Source: Actinomycetes bacterium | Lineage (GTDB): Bacteria; Actinomycetota; Acidimicrobiia; Acidimicrobiales; Palsa-688 | Assembly (NCBI GenBank): GCA_021828475.1 | Contig: JAJZIY010000015.1 | Coordinates: forward strand, 1-58,762 | Direction of reading: 5' to 3' | DNA length: 58,762 nucleotides | Shown here: piece after piece, positions 35,408 to 44,504 of the stretch | Position numbering within the stretch: position 1 is the stretch's first letter | How the letters are laid out: every line of letters starts with the position of its first letter | The notes under the pieces: model-generated | Seen by the model: the letters and a program-made list of their open reading frames with translations, nothing else | Told to the model about the DNA's origin: nothing | Database searches by the model: none | Program-made: the position numbers and the translations under genes

Positions 35408-35408
35408 G

Positions 35409-36389
35409 GTGCCCGGGACGGTCAACCAGGCCGGGGCCGCTGCCTTCGAGGTCCTGACCATGGGCCGGGTGGGGGTCGACCTCTACCCCACCGAGGTGGG
35501 CGTCCCCTTGGAAGAGGTCAAGCGGTTCGGCCGGTACCTGGGGGGCAGCGCCACCAACGTGGCCGTGGCCGCTGCCCGCCTGGGGCGCCGCGCCGCAGTG
35601 ATCACCCGGACCGGTGACGACCCCTTTGGGCTGTTCGTCCACAAGGCGCTCCGTGGCTTCAGCGTCGACGACCGGTTCGTGGCCGGCGTGCCCGGCCTGC
35701 CCACGGCCGTCGCCTTCTGCGAGATGTTCCCCCCGGACGACTTCCCTCTCTGGATGTACAGCGGGCCTCATGCCCCGTACTTCCAGATCCTGCCCGACGA
35801 GCTGGACACCGCCGCCATCAGCGAAGCGGAGATCTTCTGGTGCACGGCCACCGGTCTGAGCCACGAGCCCAGCCGGACTGCGCACCTCGCCGCCTGGGAG
35901 GCCCGCGGGCGCAACAAGCTCTCCGTGCTCGACCTGGACTACCGAGCCGTGATGTGGGAGTCGCCGGCCGAGGCCAGGCGCAACGTGCACGAGGCCTTGT
36001 CGGCGGTCAACATCGCTGTGGGTAACCTGGAGGAGGCCGCGGTCGCCGTGGGCGAGGACGACCCGGCACGAGCGGGCCGGGCGCTGCTCGAGCTCGGGGT
36101 TGAGCTGGCCGTGATCAAGCAGGGGCCCCGAGGCGTGCTCGCCATGACACCCTCGGAAACGGTCTCCGTGCCCACCTACCACGTCGAGGTGGTAAATGGC
36201 CTGGGGGCGGGCGACGCCTTCGGCGGGGCGATGTGCCATGGGCTTCTCTCGGGCTGGCCACTGGAGGACACCATGCGCTTTTCCAGCGCTGCCGGTGCGA
36301 TCGTCGCCTCCCGGCTCGAGTGCTCGTCCGCGATGCCCGCCGTGGTGGAAGTGCTGGAGCTCATGACGGGCCGGCCGCCCCATGACTGA
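35409..36389 (+). CDS. iolC: 5-dehydro-2-deoxygluconokinase
   Basis: A 326-residue PfkB/ribokinase-family kinase. MGRVGVDLYPTEVGVPL near the N-terminus is diagnostic for IolC, then GGSATNVAVAAARLG (PfkB motif 1) and NGLGAGDAFGGAMCHGL (motif 2, catalytic Asp in GAGDAF). It phosphorylates 5-dehydro-2-deoxygluconate. GTG start directly after the iolH-like stop; it overlaps the aldolase gene downstream by 8 bp. Confidence 0.95.
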   Translation: MPGTVNQAGAAAFEVLTMGRVGVDLYPTEVGVPLEEVKRFGRYLGGSATNVAVAAARLGRRAAVITRTGDDPFGLFVHKALRGFSVDDRFVAGVPGLPTAVAFCEMFPPDDFPLWMYSGPHAPYFQILPDELDTAAISEAEIFWCTATGLSHEPSRTAHLAAWEARGRNKLSVLDLDYRAVMWESPAEARRNVHEALSAVNIAVGNLEEAAVAVGEDDPARAGRALLELGVELAVIKQGPRGVLAMTPSETVSVPTYHVEVVNGLGAGDAFGGAMCHGLLSGWPLEDTMRFSSAAGAIVASRLECSSAMPAVVEVLELMTGRPPHD

Positions 36390-37269
36390 GCTCGACCTGC
36401 GTGAACTACGCGAGATCCGAGCACAACGGCCGGAGGTGCTCGCTGAGGCGGCCGCCCGCAGGAGCAGGCGTCCCAGCTTCGACGGCCGGGCCAAGCTCAC
36501 CATCGTGGCGGCCGACCACACCGCACGGGGCGTCCTGGCTGTACGGGGCGCACCCGGGGCCATGGCCGACAGGGCCGACCTGCTCCGGCGTCTCCAGGTC
36601 GCCCTGTCCAGGCCCGGGGTCGACGGGGTAGTGGCGACAGCGGACGTGCTCGATGACCTGCTCCTGCTTGGCGCTCTCGAAGACAAGCTGGTCCTCGGCT
36701 CGATGAACCGGGGCGGCCTGCACCGCTCCAGCTTCGAGGCCGACGACCGCTTCACGGCCTACGACGCCCGCACCCTGGAGGCGATGGGCTTCGACGGGGG
36801 CAAGATGCTGTGCCGCGTCGATCTCACCGACGCTGCCAGCGCCGCCACCCTGGAGGCCTGCGGGCGAGCAGTGACGGAACTGGCCCAACGGCGGATGGTC
36901 GCCATGGTCGAGCCCTTCATAGCTCACCGCGCTGGCGGTCCCTTGAGCAACGACCTCGGCACCGAGGCCGTCGTGCGGTCCGTGACCATCGCCTCGGGGC
37001 TGGGCGCGCCCAGCGTGTACACCTGGTTGAAGCTGCCTGTCGTGGACGGCATGGAGGAGGTGCTCGCTGCGACCACGCTGCCGGTCTTCCTACTGGGCGG
37101 TGACCCCGACGTGGCACCCGAGACCACATACGCCCGGTGGGCAAGCGTCCTGTCCATCCCGGGCGTGCGGGGCCTGGTAGTGGGTCGCACCCTGCTCTAC
37201 CCGGCCGACGGTGACGTGGCCGGAGCGGTGGACTCCGCCGTGTCCCTGGTCATGGACAGCGGCCGCTGA
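36382..37269 (+). CDS. Cgl0159-like (beta/alpha)8 aldolase, IolJ-type
   Basis: A 295-residue TIM barrel of the Cgl0159 family found next to iolC in actinobacterial inositol clusters. LTIVAADHTARGVLAV, LGSMNRGGL and a strand-6 Lys in YTWLKLPVVDGM (possible Schiff base) fit the DhnA/LacD-type class I aldolases. Likely reaction: cleavage of 6-phospho-5-dehydro-2-deoxygluconate to dihydroxyacetone phosphate and malonate semialdehyde. The function is inferred from context; no classical IolJ is present in the window. Confidence 0.85.
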   Translation: MTELDLRELREIRAQRPEVLAEAAARRSRRPSFDGRAKLTIVAADHTARGVLAVRGAPGAMADRADLLRRLQVALSRPGVDGVVATADVLDDLLLLGALEDKLVLGSMNRGGLHRSSFEADDRFTAYDARTLEAMGFDGGKMLCRVDLTDAASAATLEACGRAVTELAQRRMVAMVEPFIAHRAGGPLSNDLGTEAVVRSVTIASGLGAPSVYTWLKLPVVDGMEEVLAATTLPVFLLGGDPDVAPETTYARWASVLSIPGVRGLVVGRTLLYPADGDVAGAVDSAVSLVMDSGR

Positions 37270-37316
37270 GCAGCTGCGCCCGTCCCGGCGCCATCGCGCA
37301 CCCCGGGCGCCCAGGG

Positions 37317-38207
37317 TCAGGAAGCTCCGGCGCAGCCCGGCAGGGGTAGAGCGCTCAGGCGGGGGTCGAGCTCCTGGGTGGCCCAGGTCGAGCGGGCCCA
37401 GGCGTGCGCCGGGTCGTCGCAGATGCGCCAGGCCCGCTCGCCGGCACCCGCCATCACGTTGAGGTAGTACATGTCGTACCCCGGCACGGCCATGGACGGC
37501 CCGTGCCAGCCGTAGGGCACCAGGACCACGTCACGCGTGCGGACCTCGGCCATCACGTCGATGGTGCGCCGGTCGTGGCCGTAGACGCGCTGGTAGGCCA
37601 TGCCCGGGCCGCCGGGCCCGTCGGCAAGCTCGAAGTAGTAGATCTCCTCCAGGGCCGTCTCGCCGTCCCGGTCCTCGTCGTGCTTGTGCGGCGGGTACGA
37701 CGACCAGTTGCCAGCCGGGGTCAGGACCTCACAGGCGATGAGCCGGTCGGCCTCGAAGGCCTCCGGCGTGCAGAAGTTGGCCACCCGGCGCGAGCAGGAG
37801 CCGGCGCCCCGCATCTCGACCGGGACGCCGGCCGCCGGCTGGTAACGGAACGGGAGGCGCCGTGCGGCCCGGGCGCCCGGGACGGCGAAGCGGCCACCGC
37901 CCGCGCTGAGGATGGTGGCCGAGGTCCCAAGCGGGAGATAGGCGAAGTCACTCACCTCCCCGCTCAACGGGCTGCGCCGGCCGGCCAGGGTGCAGCTCTC
38001 GTCGCCGCACTGCACGCTGCACGAGCCCGACAAGGACAGTACGAGCATCTCCTCCTCACCGGTGGAGAACGTGCAGGAACCACCAGGAGCGAGGTCCACG
38101 GTGCGCAGCGAGGACCAGCTCCAACCGGCATCGGCCGGGGTGAGCTCCAGGGACCACTGGCCCCGGACAAGGGACCCGGCGCGACGATGCCAACGGTTCT
38201 CGCTCAT
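37317..38207 (-). CDS. iolB: 5-deoxy-glucuronate isomerase
   Basis: A 296-residue bicupin. YPPHKHDED supplies metal His/Glu ligands, ALEEIYYFELADGPG follows, then VLVPYGWHGPSMAVPGYDMYYLNVMAG. These are IolB signatures. It isomerises 5-deoxy-glucuronate to 5-dehydro-2-deoxygluconate. The ATG at 38207 has TCGGAGG upstream; the longer reading to 38288 overlaps the promoter. It converges with the aldolase gene and diverges from the transaldolase gene. Confidence 0.95.
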   Translation of the reverse strand: MSENRWHRRAGSLVRGQWSLELTPADAGWSWSSLRTVDLAPGGSCTFSTGEEEMLVLSLSGSCSVQCGDESCTLAGRRSPLSGEVSDFAYLPLGTSATILSAGGGRFAVPGARAARRLPFRYQPAAGVPVEMRGAGSCSRRVANFCTPEAFEADRLIACEVLTPAGNWSSYPPHKHDEDRDGETALEEIYYFELADGPGGPGMAYQRVYGHDRRTIDVMAEVRTRDVVLVPYGWHGPSMAVPGYDMYYLNVMAGAGERAWRICDDPAHAWARSTWATQELDPRLSALPLPGCAGAS

Positions 38208-38245
38208 GTACGGCCTCCGATCACTGCTGCTCGCCCGGTGCTCAG

Positions 38246-38275
38246 AGGGTACACTTGTCGCCGCACGACTGTCAA
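38246..38275 (-). promoter_or_regulatory. Promoter of iolB
   Basis: Minus strand: TTGACA (38275-38270), 18 bp, TACCCT (38251-38246). This gives a leader of about 30 nt containing the GGAGG ribosome binding site. Confidence 0.5.
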
Positions 38276-38374
38276 CAAGTACATACATCGTGACAACTAG
38301 CTATGACAGACAGACCCTTGCCCGTCGCCCCGGAACTGTGCGAAGATCGCCGAGGACAATTGGAGGAGTCCCTA

Positions 38375-39475
38375 GTGACGCAAGCGATAATCAGCTCAGG
38401 CTTCAAGAGCCCCCTGCACCAGATGACCCAGACGACTCCCACCTGTCTATGGAACGACTCGGCGGCCACCCGGGAGCTGTCGTACTCCATCGAGCATGGT
38501 GCCGTGGGGGCCACCTGTAACCCGGTCATCGTCCTGGGCGTTGTGAAGGCGGAGATGGACCACTGGGGCCCCGTGCTGCGCCGCCTGGTGGCAGAGCACC
38601 CCACGGCGGGCGAGGACGTCATCGGCTGGCATCTTGTCGAGGAGGTCTCGCGTCACGCCGCCTCGCTCCTCGTACCCATCTTCGTCGAGCAGGCGGGCCG
38701 TAACGGCCGCCTCTCGATCCAGACCGACCCCCGCTTCTACCGGGACGCCAACGCCCTGGTGGAGCAGGCTGTGCACTTCAGCGAGCTCGCCCCCAACATG
38801 ATCGTCAAGATCCCCGCCACGGCGGCGGGTATCACCGCCATAGAGGAGGCGACCTATCGCGGCGTCAGCATAAACGCCACCGTGAGCTTCACTCTGCCCC
38901 AGTGCGTCGCGGTGGGCGAGGCCGTCGAGCGGGGGCTACGCCGGCGCGAGGCAGCAGGCAAAGAGACCGCCTCGATCAGCCCGGTCTGCACGATCATGGT
39001 GGGCAGGCTGGACGACTGGTTGAAGGCGGTCATGGAGCGCGACGGGATCGCCACCGACCCCGGGCACCTGGAGTGGGCCGGGGTGGCTGTGTTCAAAAAG
39101 GCCTACGCCCTCTACCAGCAACGGGGCTACCGCACGCGGTTGCTGTCCGCCGCCTTCCGCAACCACATGCACTGGAGCGAGCTCATCGGCGGTGATGTGG
39201 TGGTGTCGCCTCCTTACTCATGGCAGCTGCGCTTCAACGCCAGCGACATAGCGGTCGTGGACCGCATCGGCAAACCCGTCGACGCCGCAGTGGTGTCGGA
39301 CCTGCGGCGGCGTTTTGTCGACTTCAACCGGGCGTACGAGGAGGACGGCATGACGGTCGACGAGTTCGACACCTTCGGCCCCACTCGCCGGACACTGCGC
39401 CAGTTCCTGGCCGCGACGGCCGACCTCGGGGCACTGGCCAGAGATTTCATCACACCCGACCCCGCCAAGGGCTGA
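38375..39475 (+). CDS. Transaldolase-family protein
   Basis: A 366-residue TIM barrel of the transaldolase family. The Schiff-base Lys lies in MIVKIPATAAGI, followed by GVSINATVSFTLPQ. Other active-site patterns are WNDSAATRELSYSI and GATCNPVIV. The GTG at 38375 is chosen because TTGGAGGAG sits just upstream; an in-frame ATG at 38303 has no such site. Divergent from iolB, so presumably co-regulated with inositol genes. A transaldolase is not needed in the classical route and may link its triose products or another sugar to the pentose phosphate pool. Confidence 0.85.
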   Translation: MTQAIISSGFKSPLHQMTQTTPTCLWNDSAATRELSYSIEHGAVGATCNPVIVLGVVKAEMDHWGPVLRRLVAEHPTAGEDVIGWHLVEEVSRHAASLLVPIFVEQAGRNGRLSIQTDPRFYRDANALVEQAVHFSELAPNMIVKIPATAAGITAIEEATYRGVSINATVSFTLPQCVAVGEAVERGLRRREAAGKETASISPVCTIMVGRLDDWLKAVMERDGIATDPGHLEWAGVAVFKKAYALYQQRGYRTRLLSAAFRNHMHWSELIGGDVVVSPPYSWQLRFNASDIAVVDRIGKPVDAAVVSDLRRRFVDFNRAYEEDGMTVDEFDTFGPTRRTLRQFLAATADLGALARDFITPDPAKG

Positions 39476-39548
39476 GCCCGCGGGCCGGTCCGGTACCGGC
39501 CCTGCCTCCTCCAGGGCTCTGGCGCTGCTCGTCGCCGGGGCCCTCTTC

Positions 39549-40901
39549 ATGGAGGTCCTCGACGGCACGATCGTCGCGCCGGCAGCCCCTGTGATGGCCT
39601 CTGCACTGCACGTGCCAGCGGCCGCCGTGGCCGAGGTCATCTCGGTCTACTTGCTGACGGTGGCGGCGCTGATCCCGGTGAGCGGGTGGGTGACGGACCG
39701 GTTCGGTGCCTGCCGGGTCTTCTCTGCCGCACTGGCCGGCTTCGCCGCGACCTCCGCTCTGTGCGGCGCAAGCACCAGCCTCGGCATGCTGGCAGCAGCC
39801 CGGGCCCTGCAGGGCGTAGCCGGCTCCATGATGGTGCCGGTCGGGCGCCTGGTGGTGCTACGGGGCACGCAGAAGCACGAGCTCATCCGTGCCATCGCCT
39901 ATCTCACCTGGCCGGCGCTGCTGGCCCCCGTGGGTGCCCCCGTACTCGGCGGGGCGCTCACGACCTACCTGTCCTGGCGCTGGATCTTCTTCGTGAACGT
40001 CCCCCTCGGCTTGGCCGCGCTGCCCGTGGCCCGACGGATCGTGCCCCAGGGCCGCACGGGCGACGTCCGGCCCCTGGACTGGAAGGGCCTGGTGCTCGTG
40101 GCCGGCTGCCTGAGCGCCCTCATGGAGGCTGCCTCCGGGCTGAGCACCGGGTCTCCCAGCGGTCCCTGGCTGGCCCTGTTGGGGCTGGCGGGCACCGGCC
40201 TGGGCCTGGCGGCTCTGGCCCACCTGCGCCGGTCGGCGCGGCCGCTGGTCCACTTGGGCGCCTTCGCCACCAGGACCTTCCGCGTCTCGCATGCCGGCGG
40301 CTCGCTCTTCCGCCTGACCGTGAGCTCGGTGCCATTCCTGCTCCCGCTGATGTTCGAGCAGTCGTTCGGCTGGAGCCCGGTGCGGGCCGGCTCGATGGTG
40401 GTGTTCCTCTTCCTGGGCAACGTGGGCATCAAGCCCCTGACCACCCCCCTACTGCAGCATGTGGCCTTCCGGAGCGTCCTGGCGCTGTCGTGCGCTGCGG
40501 AGGCCACCACGCTGGTACTGCTGGGCATGGTCACCCCCGGTACCCCGTTCGCTGCCCTGGCCGCCCTCCTGGTGCTGAGCGGGGTGTTCCGTTCCGTCGG
40601 CTTCACGGCCTACAACACGCTGGCCTTCGCCGACATCGGGCAGGAGCAGATGCGGGACGCCAACACGTTGTCGTCGACCCTGCAGCAACTGGCGGCGGGC
40701 CTGGGCGTGGCCGCCGCAGCGGTTGCCCTGAAGCTGGGCGAGGCGGTCTCGGCCGGCAACGGGCCCCACAGCCTCCTGGCCTACAGGACCGCGTTCCTCG
40801 CCATGGCTGCCCTGCTCGTGCCCCCCGTCGCCGAGGCGCTGCGCCTGCCCGGCCACGCCGGGGCGGCGCTGCGACCGGGGGTGGCCCGGCCGCAGCGTTG
40901 A
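39549..40901 (+). CDS. MFS transporter, DHA2 (EmrB/QacA) type
   Basis: A 450-residue protein with about 13-14 membrane helices. Motifs: EVLDGTIVAPAAPVM (helix 1 motif, usually LDxTIVNVALP), GWVTDRFGACRVF (loop 2-3) and WRWIFFVNVPLG. The helix 1 sequence ALALLVAGALF continues in frame upstream of the ATG. The true start may thus be a CTG near 39519, or translation may be coupled to the transaldolase gene. DHA2 members usually export drugs, but placement in the iol region suggests cyclitol or metabolite transport. Confidence 0.85.
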   Translation: MEVLDGTIVAPAAPVMASALHVPAAAVAEVISVYLLTVAALIPVSGWVTDRFGACRVFSAALAGFAATSALCGASTSLGMLAAARALQGVAGSMMVPVGRLVVLRGTQKHELIRAIAYLTWPALLAPVGAPVLGGALTTYLSWRWIFFVNVPLGLAALPVARRIVPQGRTGDVRPLDWKGLVLVAGCLSALMEAASGLSTGSPSGPWLALLGLAGTGLGLAALAHLRRSARPLVHLGAFATRTFRVSHAGGSLFRLTVSSVPFLLPLMFEQSFGWSPVRAGSMVVFLFLGNVGIKPLTTPLLQHVAFRSVLALSCAAEATTLVLLGMVTPGTPFAALAALLVLSGVFRSVGFTAYNTLAFADIGQEQMRDANTLSSTLQQLAAGLGVAAAAVALKLGEAVSAGNGPHSLLAYRTAFLAMAALLVPPVAEALRLPGHAGAALRPGVARPQR

Positions 40902-40912
40902 AAACCCACGGC

Positions 40913-42409
40913 TCAGTGGGCCACCGGGAAACCGAGGTTGATGGCACGCTCGGCCCCCGGCTCGGGCCAGCGGACGGTAACCGCCTTGGTCCGGGTGTAG
41001 AAGTGCACACCGTGCTCGCCGTGCACGTGGCTGTCACCGAACAGCGACTGCTTCCACCCGCCGAAGGAGTAGTAGGCCATGGGAGTGGGGATGGGCACGT
41101 TGATGCCGACCATGCCAACCTCCACCTCCCGCTGGAAGCGCCGGGCAGCCAGGCCGTCGTTGGTGAACAGCGCGACGCCGTTGCCGTAGCGGTTGGAGTT
41201 GACGAGATGGAGAGCCTGCTCGTAGTCCTCGACCCGCAGCACTGACAGCACAGGCCCGAATATCTCGTCGGTGTATATCGACATCTCCGAGGTGACCCGG
41301 TCGAACAGACAGGGGCCGAGGAAGAAGCCCTCCTCGTGCCCCTCCACCCGGTGGTCACGCCCGTCCACCACGAGCTCCGCCCCCGCCGCCACCCCGGCGT
41401 CGACATAGGCCGAAACGCGGTCGCGGTGCGCCCTGGTGACCAAGGGGCCCATCTGCACCCCGGGCGCCAGGCCTGGACCGGTGCTGAGCTTGATGGTGCG
41501 CTGGCGTACCGCCTCCACCAGTTCGTCGGCCACACGGCCCACGGCCACCACGGCGGAGATGGCCATGCACCGCTCACCGGCGGACCCGTAACCGGCCGAC
41601 ACCGCGGCGTCGGCGGCCACGTCGATGTCGGCATCAGGCAGGACCACCATGTGGTTCTTGGCACCTCCCAGGGCCTGTGCCCGCTTGCCCGCTGACGCGC
41701 CCTGCTCGTACACGTAGCGCGCCACCGGTGTGGAGCCCACAAAGGACACAGCCGCTATGCCCGGGTGGGCCAATATGGCGTCCACGGCAGCCTTGGAGCC
41801 CTGGACGACGTTGAAGACGCCAGCGGGCAGACCGGCCTGCGCCCACAGCTCGGCCAGCAGCAGCGCCGGCGAGGGGTCCTTCTCGCTCGGCTTCAGCACG
41901 AAGGTGTTGCCGCAGGCGATGGCCAGGGGGAACATCCACATCGGGACCATGACCGGGAAGTTGAACGGCGTTATCCCGGCCGCGACCCCGAGCGGCTGGT
42001 GGATGGAGAGGGCGTCCACGTTGGTCGACACACCGTCGGAGTAGCTGCCCTTCAGCAGGTGAGGCACGCCACAGGCGAACTCCACCACCTCGAGGCCGCG
42101 CTGGACCTCCCCCCGGGCGTCGTCCAGGGTCTTGCCGTGCTCAGCTGTCACCAGCCGGGCCAGGTCGTCGTGGTGCTCATCGACCAGGTTGCGGAAGCTG
42201 AACAAGACTTTGGCCCGACGGGCCAACGAGGTGTCGCGCCAAGCAGGGAAGGCGGCCCGGGCAGCGGCCACCGCAGCGTCGACCACCTCCGCACCCCCCA
42301 GTGCCACCTGGGCGGACTGCTTACCGGTGGCAGGGTTGTACACGGCGTCCAGGGGGTCGCCCTCACCCCTGAAGGCTTGCCCACCTACCCAGTGGGTGAT
42401 CGTGTTCAT
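40913..42409 (-). CDS. iolA: CoA-acylating methylmalonate/malonate-semialdehyde dehydrogenase
   Basis: A 498-residue MmsA-type ALDH. ITPFNFPVMVPMWMFPLAIA is characteristic of the family, as is GAKNHMVVLPDAD in place of the ELGG motif. The catalytic Cys is in SAGERCMAIS and the tail has GWKQSLFGDSHVHGEHGV. It converts malonate semialdehyde plus CoA to acetyl-CoA and CO2, ending the inositol route. The ATG at 42409 follows GGGAGGAG. It diverges from the GntR regulator gene. Confidence 0.95.
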   Translation of the reverse strand: MNTITHWVGGQAFRGEGDPLDAVYNPATGKQSAQVALGGAEVVDAAVAAARAAFPAWRDTSLARRAKVLFSFRNLVDEHHDDLARLVTAEHGKTLDDARGEVQRGLEVVEFACGVPHLLKGSYSDGVSTNVDALSIHQPLGVAAGITPFNFPVMVPMWMFPLAIACGNTFVLKPSEKDPSPALLLAELWAQAGLPAGVFNVVQGSKAAVDAILAHPGIAAVSFVGSTPVARYVYEQGASAGKRAQALGGAKNHMVVLPDADIDVAADAAVSAGYGSAGERCMAISAVVAVGRVADELVEAVRQRTIKLSTGPGLAPGVQMGPLVTRAHRDRVSAYVDAGVAAGAELVVDGRDHRVEGHEEGFFLGPCLFDRVTSEMSIYTDEIFGPVLSVLRVEDYEQALHLVNSNRYGNGVALFTNDGLAARRFQREVEVGMVGINVPIPTPMAYYSFGGWKQSLFGDSHVHGEHGVHFYTRTKAVTVRWPEPGAERAINLGFPVAH

Positions 42410-42628
42410 GGCTCGCTCCTCCCGCATCGGACAGCCCTACCGGCTCTCGGCGCCGGGCTGCAAATCCTTCAGCACACAGGTTATGACATCTTGCCAAGCT
42501 GACCGACAGATGACAAGGTGGCGGGCTCGCTGGGACGCTAAACTAACAGGGGAGGGTGCGACGGTACCGCCCACTGGGCGGGGCCGACTCGAGGTGCCCC
42601 GAGCCAGACAAGGACTGCCCTACCCGAA
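42410..42628. promoter_or_regulatory. Divergent control region between iolA and the GntR gene
   Basis: A possible iolA promoter on the minus strand is TTGTCA (42516-42511), 17 bp, CAAGAT (42493-42488). ATGACA occurs twice as a direct repeat (42483-42488, 42510-42515). A perfect hairpin CCGCCC-ACT-GGGCGG lies at 42568-42582 in the gntR leader. Autoregulation by the GntR protein is likely but inferred. Confidence 0.4.
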
Positions 42629-43375
42629 ATGACGACTATCAACGCCTCCGTACTGGACCGCAACAGCCCGGTCCCGCTGTACTTCCAGATCGCCCAGGCC
42701 CTGCAGGACACCATCGAGGTGGGCAAGCTGCAGCCGGGCGACCGGCTCGACGCCGAGCTGGACCTGGCCGAGCGCTTGGGGGTGAGCCGTCCCACGGTAC
42801 GCCAGGCCGTCGACCGCCTGGTGCAACAGGGCCTGGTGGCCCGCCACCGCGGGGTGGGCAACGTCGTTGTCCACCGTCGGGTGCAACGGTCCCTTGCCCT
42901 CACCAGCTTCTACGACGACCTGGCGGCAGCGGGGCGCAAGCCGAGCACCGAGGTGCTCTCGGCCGAGGTGGTCCCCGCCGAGCCCGACGTGGCGTCGGCG
43001 CTCGGGCTGCAGCCGGGCCAGCCCGTGTTCTGGGCCGAGCGCCTGCGCTTCGCCGAGGACGTCCCCCTCGCCCTCATGTGCAACTACCTGTCGCTGCGCC
43101 TGCTGAGCGCCGCGCCCTCCAAGGATGACCTCCAGGCCAGCGGTCTTTACCAGTTGCTACGTGCTCAGGGGATCCAGTTGCACTCGGCCAAGCAGGTCAT
43201 CGCTGCGCGCAAGGCCACGGCACGCGAGGCCCGGCTGCTGGGCGAGCCCCGTAGCAACCCGGTGCTCACCGTGTCCCGGACCAGCTACGACGCCACCGGT
43301 ACGCCGGTCGAGTTGGGCCGCCACGTCTACCCGGCCGACCGGTACTCCTTCGAGCTGTCGCTCGTCGGGCACTGA
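42629..43375 (+). CDS. GntR-family regulator with UTRA domain (HutC type)
   Basis: A 248-residue regulator. The N-terminal winged helix (residues ~12-75) contains DLAERLGVSRPTVRQAVDRL. The UTRA effector domain (from ~90) contains FWAERLRFAEDVPLALM and LTVSRTSYDATGTPVELGRH. No Shine-Dalgarno sequence is visible before the ATG. Placed between iolA and iolG, it is a strong candidate for the local iol repressor, sensing a sugar-acid or phosphorylated intermediate. Confidence 0.9.
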   Translation: MTTINASVLDRNSPVPLYFQIAQALQDTIEVGKLQPGDRLDAELDLAERLGVSRPTVRQAVDRLVQQGLVARHRGVGNVVVHRRVQRSLALTSFYDDLAAAGRKPSTEVLSAEVVPAEPDVASALGLQPGQPVFWAERLRFAEDVPLALMCNYLSLRLLSAAPSKDDLQASGLYQLLRAQGIQLHSAKQVIAARKATAREARLLGEPRSNPVLTVSRTSYDATGTPVELGRHVYPADRYSFELSLVGH

Positions 43376-43452
43376 CCCACCTGGCGGGCGCCGGCCGGCC
43401 AGCATGTCGACCTCCCGCCTGACAGGCAACCACTGCGAAAGGAGCCGCTGGC

Positions 43453-44490
43453 ATGACCACGGCGCACGCCGGCAACAACCAGCCGTTGAGGGTGGGCCTC
43501 ATCGGCACAGGCAAGATCGGGCGCATGCACGCCGGTCTTTTGGCGACCCAGGTACAGGGGGCCGTGCTGGCCTGCGTAGCCGACGCCGACCCGGCCGCAG
43601 CGGCGGCCGTGGGCGCCGGCATGGCAGTTCCGGCCGTGAGCCCCGACAGCGTGCTGGCCGACCCCTCGGTCGGTGCCGTGGCCATCTGTGCCGCCACCCC
43701 CGCCCATGTGCCCCTGATCGTGGCTGCGGCCCGTGCCGGCAAGGCCATCTTCTGCGAGAAGCCGGTATCGCTCGACCTGGCCGAAGTCGACCGGGCCCTG
43801 GCAGAGGTGCAAGGCGCCGGCGTCCCGCTCATGGTCGGGTTCAACCGTCGCTTCGACCCCTCGCACGCCGCGGTGCATGACGCCGTAGCCAGCGGTCGGG
43901 CGGGAGCGACCGACCTGGTCCGCATAACGAGCCGCGACCCTTTGCCTCCCCCGCTCAGCTACGCCGCCACCAGCGGCGGCCTTTTCCTGGACATGACCAT
44001 CCACGACTTCGACATGGCTCGCTTCGTGGTGGGCAGCGAGGTCACCGATGTCTTCGCCTGGGGCGCGATCAAGGTCGAGCCCGGCCTCGCTGCGCTGGGC
44101 GACATCGACACCGCCGTGACGAGCCTGCGGCATGAGAACGGCTGCCTGACGGTCATCGACAACTGCCGGCGGGCCAGCTACGGCTACGACCAGCGGGTGG
44201 AGGTGCTCGGTTCCCTGGGCCTGGCCGCCTCGGAGAACCCCTTGGTGACCACCTCGCTGTGGCGGGGCCCTGCCGGCACCGAACTGGCTCCCCTGCCCGA
44301 CTTCTACCTCGACCGCTACCGCACCAGCTACCTGCGCCAGTGGGACGCCTTTGTCGCCGCCGTGAAGACCGAGCAGGCACCTCCCACGACCGGCCAGGAC
44401 GGTAGGGCGGCACTGGTGCTGGGCCTGGCCGCCAAGCTCTCCCTGGCCGAGGCACGACCGGTCAGGGTGACCGAGGTGAGCGCGGGCTGA
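43453..44490 (+). CDS. iolG: myo-Inositol 2-dehydrogenase (Gfo/Idh/MocA)
   Basis: A 345-residue enzyme. NAD motif VGLIGTGKIGRMHAG. Catalytic Lys in CEKPVSLD. Substrate-site segment FLDMTIHDFDMARF with the catalytic Asp/His pair, then YGYDQRVEVLGS and FYLDRYRTSYLRQWDAF, all typical of IolG. AAAGGAG precedes the ATG. Of the five paralogues this has the most canonical IolG pattern. Confidence 0.9.
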   Translation: MTTAHAGNNQPLRVGLIGTGKIGRMHAGLLATQVQGAVLACVADADPAAAAAVGAGMAVPAVSPDSVLADPSVGAVAICAATPAHVPLIVAAARAGKAIFCEKPVSLDLAEVDRALAEVQGAGVPLMVGFNRRFDPSHAAVHDAVASGRAGATDLVRITSRDPLPPPLSYAATSGGLFLDMTIHDFDMARFVVGSEVTDVFAWGAIKVEPGLAALGDIDTAVTSLRHENGCLTVIDNCRRASYGYDQRVEVLGSLGLAASENPLVTTSLWRGPAGTELAPLPDFYLDRYRTSYLRQWDAFVAAVKTEQAPPTTGQDGRAALVLGLAAKLSLAEARPVRVTEVSAG

Positions 44491-44504
44491 GAGGCCGGCA
44501 GCGC

